Shown here one piece after another: positions 8,032 through 13,079 of a stretch of DNA of 13,079 nt. The notes under the pieces were generated by a model. The model was not told the origin of the DNA. It was given only the letters and a program-made list of their open reading frames with translations, and made no database searches. The stretch is from assembly GCA_027011835.1 (NCBI GenBank), contig JALUZN010000070.1:1-13079 (forward strand), written 5' to 3'. The stretch is from Draconibacterium sp. Its GTDB lineage: Bacteria > Bacteroidota > Bacteroidia > Bacteroidales > Prolixibacteraceae. The translations under genes were made by a program, and so were the position numbers. The stretch's first letter is position 1. Every line of letters starts with the position of its first letter.

Positions 8032-8290
8032 CCACAACAGGATTTGCTGAAAAGATTAGATGTGCGTAAGATTTAAACTTTGCCAAGCGAATATATCTAT
8101 AAGCGTCTCAAACTGAGCAATAAATAAATGCAGGCATTTTTAATACAAGAGTATGCGGACAGTAGTGGTTACAAAATATTATTTTGCGATAAAACAAACT
8201 TCTTATAAACAACGAAAAATTCGTACCCATAATTATCAATTTAACCTCAATTTCTTTGTATTATTGTTTTTTAATTTAGAAGTTCAAATT
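8032..8290 (+). other. Divergent intergenic region upstream of the phosphoribosyltransferase
   Basis: Between the DUF2147 start (7976) and the phosphoribosyltransferase start (8291) lie 314 bases without a gene. Candidate plus-strand -7 boxes are TTTCTTTG (8251-8258) and TATTATTG (8259-8266), each one base off consensus; neither has a good upstream TTTG at the right distance. An ATG at 8153 is in frame with the downstream gene, but the intervening codons look like untranslated A/T-rich sequence. Confidence 0.35.
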
Positions 8291-8689
8291 ATGGTACCGT
8301 TATCGTTTAAACAGATTTCAGAAAGATTAAAAAATATTGAAATTCCCGAAATTGATTTGGTTATAGGAATTGGAACGGGAGGTATTCCTCCGGCAACTTT
8401 TGTGGCTTTTTATCTGAATGCCGATTTACAGGTGATGACACTTAACTATCGCGACGAGAAAAATAATCCGCTCTACGAAGCTCCGAAAGTGTTACAAAAA
8501 CCGGAATGGAATTTACAGGGGAAACGCATTTTACTTGTCGATGACGTTTCGGTAACCGGAAAAACAATGAATAAAGCACTGGAACAATTAAAGGGCTACA
8601 ATGTTACAACCCTTGCAATGAAAGGGAAAGCCGACATTGTTCTTTTCCCCGAAATAAAAGAGTGTGTAAAATGGCCTTGGAAACCTTAA
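8291..8689 (+). CDS. Phosphoribosyltransferase family protein
   Basis: A 132-residue type I phosphoribosyltransferase. The PRPP-binding signature is unmistakable: a hydrophobic strand, two Asp and a TGKT turn in RILLVDDVSVTGKTM (79-93). The PPi loop equivalent is GIGTGGIPPA (26-35), and the protein closes with an aromatic/proline tail (KWPWKP). The short length and the layout resemble small COG2236/XGPRT-like proteins that act on purine bases, but the short hood region does not identify the base; a guanine/xanthine salvage role is only possible. The start at 8291 is preferred over an in-frame ATG at 8153, because the first recognisable family sequence begins directly after it and the earlier 46 codons read like non-coding DNA. 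It appears monocistronic; a decayed gene follows 50 bases later on the same strand. Confidence 0.85.
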   Translation: MVPLSFKQISERLKNIEIPEIDLVIGIGTGGIPPATFVAFYLNADLQVMTLNYRDEKNNPLYEAPKVLQKPEWNLQGKRILLVDDVSVTGKTMNKALEQLKGYNVTTLAMKGKADIVLFPEIKECVKWPWKP

Positions 8690-8739
8690 CCGTTCATTTA
8701 TTGTAAAAAGATATTATTTTAGAGACAGTAAAAGGTTCG

Positions 8740-8925
8740 ATGAAATATCTTTTTATCCTCCCCTTTTTGTTGAGTTCGTATCTGAATTTCGGGCAAAATC
8801 AGAAAATGTTAAAACAATTTCTTACGGTTGAAAACGGACTTTCTCACAACGAAGTAACTGCAATTATTCTTTACTGTTGGATTCATGTTTTTAAAATTCA
8901 ACAGCCACAGATTCTTAAATCGTAA
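8740..8925 (+). pseudogene. 5' remnant of a two-component regulator propeller protein (HTCS-like)
   Basis: The 61-codon frame starts with a signal peptide (MKYLFILPFLLSSYLNFGQ) and continues FLTVENGLSHNEVTAII at residues 27-43. This is the standard opening of Bacteroidota sensors with regulator-propeller blades (hybrid two-component systems and relatives), where it normally runs on into QDxxGFMWFGT. Here similarity stops at residue 43 and the frame ends within 20 codons. GGATTCATG (8879-8887) in the +1 frame reads Gly-Phe-Met, as expected for the next blade, so decay by frameshift instead of a clean cut is possible. A purine-rich AAAAGG lies just before the ATG at 8740. Intact proteins of this type have about 800-1400 residues, so over 95% of the gene is gone. 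Any short peptide made would be a secreted fragment without function. Confidence 0.65.
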
Positions 8926-9006
8926 TTCGAAATTCGAAATTCGAAATTCAAAAACATAAAAATGAATATCGAATGTTGATGGAAAAGAGATTTTAAATCG
9001 TTATTC
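8909..9006. repeat. Imperfect direct repeat about 79 bases apart
   Basis: The copies lie at 8909-8928 and 8988-9006. Both begin AGATT and share the core TTAAATCGTAATTC / TTAAATCGTTATTC (8915-8928 and 8993-9006, 13 of 14 identical), with one base inserted in the first copy. They bracket the heptamer repeats. They could mark an insertion or a local duplication next to the broken sensor gene. Confidence 0.55.
8924..8951. repeat. Tandem heptamer repeat AATTCGA
   Basis: Three exact copies of AATTCGA (8924-8944) are followed by a fourth, changed one, AATTCAA (8945-8951). The junctions form the palindrome TTCGAA. It lies directly after the end of the broken sensor frame and shows no coding role. 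Confidence 0.8.
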
Positions 9007-9074
9007 TGCCATAAGCGCACCTTTGTGGATATTTGCAGTTTTTTATGGCCGCTGCGTTCTAAAATTATCCTTTG

Positions 9075-9190
9075 CCGTTGGATTTATCCAACGGTAAACA
9101 GACAACCCAACAATACCGGGCTTCAGCCCATATTCTAAAAAACAAGTTGGGCTAAAGCCAGATTTTTCGCGCATTCCAATTCCCGGGGCT
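9075..9190. repeat. Cluster of REP-like palindromes
   Basis: Three palindromes with two-base centres follow one another: CCGTTGGAT-TT-ATCCAACGG (9075-9094, perfect 9-base arms), GGGCT-TC-AGCCC (9118-9129) and GGCT-AA-AGCC (9150-9159). A CCCGGG half-site follows at 9182-9187. Centres are about 39 and 31 bases apart. Short palindromes of the GGGCTnnAGCCC kind are common extragenic repeats in Bacteroidota genomes. A 77-codon minus-strand frame crosses the region, but its sequence is the translation of the repeats and not a gene. Confidence 0.65.
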
Positions 9191-9229
9191 ACCAATATTT
9201 TGCATCTACGGCGCAAATTCTTTTTGCAG

Positions 9230-9260
9230 GTCATGCTCTCGCTTCCCGCGAGGGTATGAC
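9230..9260. repeat. Long hairpin just after the symporter gene
   Basis: GTCATGCTCTCGC (9230-9242) pairs with GCGAGGGTATGAC (9248-9260) around TTCCC, with 11 of 13 positions strictly complementary; the other two are wobble pairs or mismatches depending on the strand. It starts 6 bases after the symporter stop at 9267 on the minus strand. There is no T-run behind it, so it is more likely a REP-type unit or a 3'-end RNA stabiliser than a standard intrinsic terminator. Confidence 0.6.
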
Positions 9261-9266
9261 TAAACT

Positions 9267-10754
9267 TCAATTCCAATTCTTCTTTTTTCTTATTGAATTG
9301 GTTACAACTCCTATCAGAAATCCAACTACAAAAATTGCCATTGTTCCAAAAACAATCGACAGGTAGCTATGAAACGGGCTGGCTAAAGGAGCCAGTTTCT
9401 CGCTGGTAAAAAATATTGGCGACAGACTCATCCACCCAATTACCAACACGCCCACCACAACTCCGGCAATAGCTGCGGTACTTTTTGCACGTTTCGAAAA
9501 GTAGCCCAAAAGAAACAGCCCGAGCATTCCACCACTAAAAATCGATGCAAGCTTCCACCAGGTTTCCAGTGCACTTTGCACGTTAATCATGGCAATGGCA
9601 ATTAAAATTCCAAGCACACTAAAAATAAACGACGACGAATAAAGTATTTTCATAGCTTTCCATTCGCCGGCTTTGTCGGTTGCAGTGTGTTTAAAGTAAT
9701 CGTTTAAAATAACTGTTGCCGAGCTGTTTACACTTGTTGAGATGGTGCTCATTCCGGCAGCAAAAACCGATGCGATTAAGATTCCGGTAAGTCCTGCCGG
9801 CAATCCGTTTACAATAAAATATGGGAAAACTTTATCGGCCGGAGTGCCGGGAGGCAAAAGTCCGGGTGAAGCTGTGTAATAGGCAAATAATCCGGTGCCA
9901 ATAAAAAGGAACAGCATCGAAACGGGCACATACAACAATCCACCGTAAAGAGCCGATTTTTTTGCCTCTTTTTCCGATTTGGCCGTCATATAGCGTTGAA
10001 TATAGTTTTGGTCGATACCATAATTTTGAAGGTTAATAAACAGGCCGTAAATTAATACCACCCAAAACGTCGAGCTGGTAAGTTCCGGTTTAAAACTCCC
10101 GAGGCTGAATTTATGGTTTACCGCAGCAATTTCGAACAGTTGCGACGGGCCTTCGGGCATCGAAAAAAGCAAAATTCCTGCACTTAGTAAAGCTCCCGCA
10201 ACCAGCACAATCCCCTGAATGGCATCGGTCCACACAACGGCCTGAATTCCGCCAAGCAGCGAATAAACCATCACGCTAATTCCGGTAACAATAATAACGA
10301 TTACAATGCTCCAGCCGGTAATTACATTTATGGTTAGTGCCAGTAAAAACAGGATGGTTCCGGTTCGCATCAGCTGGGTTAAAAGATACATAACTGAAAC
10401 ATATATTTTTGCCCACGAACCAAAACGTTGCTCGAGATAAGTATATGCCGAGGGGCTGTTTATTGAACGGTAAAGTGGTACAAAAAACCGCACTGCCATA
10501 TAAGTTGCAATGGGAATAGAGAGACTGAAAACAAAAACATTCCAATCGGTTAAATACGCTTTGCCCGGCAATGCAAGGTAACTGATGCTGCTTACAAACG
10601 TGGCAAAAATCGACATGGAAATTACCCAGGTTGGGATATTGTTGTTCCCAACGGTAAACGAAGTTGCCGATTTGTTTTTCTTGTAAAACGAGCTTCCAAA
10701 CAGTACAACACCGGCCAGATAAACAATAAAGATTACAACATCGATGGTTCTCAT
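9267..10754 (-). CDS. Sodium:solute symporter (SSS family)
   Basis: A 495-residue inner-membrane protein with about 13 hydrophobic segments starting at residue 4. The SSS family signature region is at 164-187 (YSLLGGIQAVVWTDAIQGIV), and the Na+-site helix has the conserved small and hydroxyl residues in GMSTISTSVNSSATVILNDY (334-353). Such carriers use the Na+ gradient to import sugars, sialic acids, amino acids or vitamins. Substrate is not readable from sequence, but the operon partner, an aldolase of the N-acetylneuraminate lyase/dihydrodipicolinate synthase family, points to a sugar acid such as sialic acid or a 2-keto-3-deoxy acid (inference). It is the last gene of the minus-strand operon, 47 bases after the aldolase; the start at 10754 gives the normal SSS N-terminus. 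The C-terminus ends in a basic KKKNWN tail. Confidence 0.92.
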   Translation of the reverse strand: MRTIDVVIFIVYLAGVVLFGSSFYKKNKSATSFTVGNNNIPTWVISMSIFATFVSSISYLALPGKAYLTDWNVFVFSLSIPIATYMAVRFFVPLYRSINSPSAYTYLEQRFGSWAKIYVSVMYLLTQLMRTGTILFLLALTINVITGWSIVIVIIVTGISVMVYSLLGGIQAVVWTDAIQGIVLVAGALLSAGILLFSMPEGPSQLFEIAAVNHKFSLGSFKPELTSSTFWVVLIYGLFINLQNYGIDQNYIQRYMTAKSEKEAKKSALYGGLLYVPVSMLFLFIGTGLFAYYTASPGLLPPGTPADKVFPYFIVNGLPAGLTGILIASVFAAGMSTISTSVNSSATVILNDYFKHTATDKAGEWKAMKILYSSSFIFSVLGILIAIAMINVQSALETWWKLASIFSGGMLGLFLLGYFSKRAKSTAAIAGVVVGVLVIGWMSLSPIFFTSEKLAPLASPFHSYLSIVFGTMAIFVVGFLIGVVTNSIRKKKNWN

Positions 10755-10801
10755 AAAAAGTTATTTTTTGACTTAACGAAACGAAGTTTCTTTTGCTGAA
10801 T

Positions 10802-11728
10802 TTACAATAACTCGCGATAATTTAGATTGTCAAGCATCTGTTTTATTTTTTCACGCTCGGGCTCGTTAAACCTTTGAAACGGCTCGGCCATAAAATCGTT
10901 GCAAATTCCCATAACCGACAGGGCACATTTTAAGCCTTTTAAATAGCTCGAGTTATAACTACCAACTTTGTATATTGTACTGCTTATTTGAATTACTTTT
11001 TGCTGAAGTTTATTGATTTTATCGAAGTCGTGATTTACCGATGCATTGTATAAATCGACATACAGTTTTGGAAACATATTCGCTCCGCCATTTACACCAC
11101 CATGACCTCCCGAAAGAACAAAATCGGACATTATCTCTTCGGGGCCAACCATAAACGTAAAATCAGGATATTCTTTCAAAGCAAATTGCACCTTTTTAAA
11201 GTAGGCTAAATTTGCCGAACTGTCTTTAATTCCAACAACTCCTGGCATCTTGGCAATTGCTTTTACCGTTTCGGGAGCAAACTCAATTTTTGTTTGAAAT
11301 GGCATATTATACAAAAATAGCGGCAACGAAATTTGTGCTTCAATTTCTTGCAGGTACTCAAGCAGTTCGGGTTGTCCCAAAGTAAAGTAATAGGGTGGAG
11401 TTAAAACAACTGCATCGGCGCCACACTCATGTGCTTTCTTAGCAAGGGTTACACTTTCGGCAAAAGCCGAATCGGCAATCCCAACCAACACGTAAACCCG
11501 TTCGTTAACAATTTGGCAGGTTTGTTCAATTAGCTCGTGGCGCAATTTATAACTTATACTGGCAAACTCTCCGGTGGTTCCCAAAATAAATATTCCGTGC
11601 ACACCGCCTTCAATTGTATGTTCAATTAAATGTTTTAACCCTTCAATGTCGATGGTGTCGTTGTTAATTAACGGAGTAACCAGCGGCACAATTATTCCTC
11701 TGAACGGCTTAGGTAATTCTCTCTTCAT
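10802..11728 (-). CDS. Dihydrodipicolinate synthase/N-acetylneuraminate lyase family aldolase
   Basis: A 308-residue class I aldolase of the DapA/NanA (TIM-barrel) family. The pyruvate-binding loop GTTGE is at 50-54, the catalytic Tyr140 is in LFLYNMP and the Schiff-base Lys168 in GVVGIKDSS. These make it a functional pyruvate-type lyase or synthase. A true DapA carries Arg in the YNxPSRT motif to hold the second carboxylate; here the motif is YNMPFQT, with Gln145 at that place, so lysine synthesis is unlikely. With an SSS symporter 47 bases downstream and an Asp-box propeller lipoprotein 20 bases upstream, a catabolic role splitting a keto sugar acid into pyruvate and a second product fits best. 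Sialic acid lyase is one option, and keto-deoxy acid aldolase another; the specific substrate is inference. The start at 11728 follows a purine-rich AAAGAGAG ribosome binding site. Confidence 0.88.
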   Translation of the reverse strand: MKRELPKPFRGIIVPLVTPLINNDTIDIEGLKHLIEHTIEGGVHGIFILGTTGEFASISYKLRHELIEQTCQIVNERVYVLVGIADSAFAESVTLAKKAHECGADAVVLTPPYYFTLGQPELLEYLQEIEAQISLPLFLYNMPFQTKIEFAPETVKAIAKMPGVVGIKDSSANLAYFKKVQFALKEYPDFTFMVGPEEIMSDFVLSGGHGGVNGGANMFPKLYVDLYNASVNHDFDKINKLQQKVIQISSTIYKVGSYNSSYLKGLKCALSVMGICNDFMAEPFQRFNEPEREKIKQMLDNLNYRELL

Positions 11729-11748
11729 TTTTATATTTCTCTCTTTTT

Positions 11749-12774
11749 CTACTCTGTAATTTTCAAATGAATGTATTTTACTGTTTCCCGGTTATAGGTG
11801 TAAGTAATAAAAAATGTGCCGTCGCTGCCTTCAATAATTGCCGGGTAACTAAATTCGGTCCCTTTTTTCTGATCTTCCAAAACAATTAGCTCTCTCCATG
11901 TTTTGCCGTTGTACGATGCAAGTACCGAAAGTTTGTGACGCCCTCTTTTTACCGGATTACAAACTAAAAGTTGTAGCCCCGACTGCGAAGTAACCCCATC
12001 GATTCCCGAGTTGTTGTTGACTAACGAAGAAGCTTGCATTTGCGTCCAGGTTTCGCCGTTATCGTCCGACCAGGTTTCAACTATTTTGTGCTCTTTACTC
12101 CTGCAAAGCAGTTGAATTTTACCTTTATCGTAAAAAAGTATGGTGGGCTGAATGGCATTAAAACCATTGTTGTCGATGGCTATTCTTCTCCAGTTTTTTA
12201 AATTGTCGTCCGATTTTTCCACATAAACAGTCCATACTTTATTTGTCTCGAAACTGGTAGGATACAAGATTGTACCATCGGATAAATATTGAGGCTTATT
12301 TTTAATTGGCCCCAAAAGATTGTCGGGTATTTTTGTTGCTTCGCTCCATGCTTTTCCGTTGTCATACGATGTTTTATACAGCCCCCACCACTCTCTTGGG
12401 CTGGGGCCAACTTTATAATAGAGAACAATATCGCCGTTCTTTTTTTTGAAAAGTACAGGATTCCAGCACGGATAACGGAGTGTGTCGTTAATTACTCCAT
12501 CGGCAACCAGTTGCGGGGTGCTCCATTTTTTGTTTTTATGGTGTGAAACGTAGATACAGACATCTTTGTTTTTTTCGCGTGTTCCGCCAAACCAGGCAGC
12601 TAAAAGTCCCTCATTGGTTTCAACAACTGTTGAGGCGTGACATTGAGCAAAAGGAGCATTTGTAAAAATAAATTCAGAGGAGAGTAGCGTTGCTTTAACA
12701 TTCTCCAGTACCTGTTTTTGTTTGCACGACGCAAATGATAAAACAAATATTACGATAAAAAGCAAAGTTTTCAT
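11749..12774 (-). CDS. Asp-box (BNR) beta-propeller lipoprotein, sialidase-like family
   Basis: A 341-residue lipoprotein (hydrophobic 4-15, lipobox FASC, Cys17). The rest is a sialidase-type propeller of the BNR_2 family. It has two good Asp boxes, SYDNGKAW (136-143) and SDDNGETW (236-243), and two degenerate ones, SDDNLKNW (188-195) and SYNGKTW (287-293). The family blocks CHASTVVETNEGLLAAWFGGT (45-65) and YPAIIEGSDGTFFITYTYNR (310-329) are present. The FRIP motif and Arg that open GH33 neuraminidases are not seen, so the usual automatic name exo-alpha-sialidase should be read as fold, not activity. It is probably an envelope-anchored glycan-acting enzyme or binding protein. It lies second in the visible operon, 15 bases after the VCBS gene and 20 before the aldolase, which suggests it supplies that pathway. 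Confidence 0.82.
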   Translation of the reverse strand: MKTLLFIVIFVLSFASCKQKQVLENVKATLLSSEFIFTNAPFAQCHASTVVETNEGLLAAWFGGTREKNKDVCIYVSHHKNKKWSTPQLVADGVINDTLRYPCWNPVLFKKKNGDIVLYYKVGPSPREWWGLYKTSYDNGKAWSEATKIPDNLLGPIKNKPQYLSDGTILYPTSFETNKVWTVYVEKSDDNLKNWRRIAIDNNGFNAIQPTILFYDKGKIQLLCRSKEHKIVETWSDDNGETWTQMQASSLVNNNSGIDGVTSQSGLQLLVCNPVKRGRHKLSVLASYNGKTWRELIVLEDQKKGTEFSYPAIIEGSDGTFFITYTYNRETVKYIHLKITE

Positions 12775-12789
12775 TTTTGGTATTTCCGA

Positions 12790-13079
12790 TTAATTATTTG
12801 GCAAATAATAGAAATGTCCATCTTCGGCACCAATCAATAAATCGCGCTTTCCATTTTTGTCCCAATCGACCGTTGTAGGGCTGGTTGAATGTCCTGCCAA
12901 GCGGAGTGTAGATAAATTTCCTCTGTTTTTAAATGTTGTTTTCCCCTCTTTTTCACCTGTATTTTCGAACCACTCAATATTTATACTGTTTGCCAGTAAG
13001 TCTAAATCTCCATCGTTGTCCCAGTCGGTGAAACAGAATTTGCGGCGTCCGCTGAGTCCTGCTTCTTTATCGTTTAGTC
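12790..13079 (-). CDS. VCBS/FG-GAP repeat protein, C-terminal part (runs off window)
   Basis: The last 95 codons of a longer gene, open to the window edge. Two calcium-type repeat units are clear: FTDWDNDGDLDLLANS and, about 50 residues later, TVDWDKNGKRDLLIGAEDG, followed by the short end FYYLPNN. DxDxDGxxD loops of this kind bind Ca2+ in FG-GAP/VCBS propellers of secreted proteins in Bacteroidota, often in gene clusters for polysaccharide use. The N-terminus, any signal peptide and any catalytic domain are outside the window. The stop (12790-12792) is only 15 bases before the Asp-box gene, so it is the upstream member of the same operon and the promoter lies to the right of this window. Confidence 0.85.
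   Translation of the reverse strand, partial: LNDKEAGLSGRRKFCFTDWDNDGDLDLLANSINIEWFENTGEKEGKTTFKNRGNLSTLRLAGHSTSPTTVDWDKNGKRDLLIGAEDGHFYYLPNN

Noticed and set aside
8924..8951. Possible CRISPR-like repeat array
   Set aside because: Units are only seven bases with no spacers, and no cas genes are present; it is a simple tandem repeat.
9230..9260. Intrinsic terminator for the symporter operon
   Set aside because: The stem is strong and well placed, but no T-run follows it on the minus strand, so it is listed as a hairpin repeat.
9043..9276. 77-codon minus-strand open frame
   Set aside because: It is made of the palindromic repeats and overlaps the end of the symporter gene; it has no start-site signal or family sequence.
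11749..12774. Naming the gene as neuraminidase (nanH) and the operon as a sialic acid operon
   Set aside because: No FRIP motif is visible, and no NanE, NanK or epimerase gene is in view; the substrate remains open.

Overview
The window looks like a chromosomal segment of a Bacteroidota bacterium, probably of the Marinilabiliales/Prolixibacteraceae type. The grounds are moderate to low GC, signal peptides ending in Ala-Gln, Cys-anchored lipoproteins, Bacteroidota-style promoters (TTTG, about 19 nt, TAnnTTTG) instead of sigma70 boxes, weak Shine-Dalgarno sequences, a remnant of a regulator-propeller sensor gene, and palindromic intergenic repeats. The order-level placement is inference.

Layout. 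(1) 1-573, minus: start of an RND/MMPL-type membrane exporter, cut by the window edge. (2) 843-3641, plus: a two-domain lipoprotein with a YncE-like beta-propeller and an alkaline-phosphatase/phosphoesterase-like domain. (3) 3643-5034, minus: a secreted bleomycin-hydrolase-like C1 cysteine peptidase, convergent with gene 2 with one base between the stop codons and with clearly different proline codon use. (4) 5360-7240, plus: a two-gene operon of an M16 zinc peptidase and a metal-dependent O-methyltransferase. (5) 7530-7976, minus: a small secreted DUF2147 protein with its own promoter and terminator. (6) 8291-8689, plus: a small phosphoribosyltransferase. (7) 8740-9260: a decay zone with the first ~42 codons of a two-component-regulator propeller protein, heptamer repeats, an imperfect direct repeat and a cluster of REP-like palindromes. 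(8) 9267-13079, minus: an operon read right to left, encoding a VCBS/FG-GAP repeat protein (partial), an Asp-box beta-propeller lipoprotein, a dihydrodipicolinate-synthase/N-acetylneuraminate-lyase family aldolase, and a sodium:solute symporter.

The last operon is the most coherent functional unit. A plausible reading is that an exported propeller enzyme releases a sugar acid, the Na+ symporter imports it and the class I aldolase cleaves it. The substrate cannot be fixed: sialic acid is one candidate, but the propeller lacks a FRIP motif and the aldolase lacks the diagnostic arginine of true DapA. No SusC/SusD pair is visible, though the operon runs off the right edge. I found no clearly novel defence, CRISPR or mobile system.
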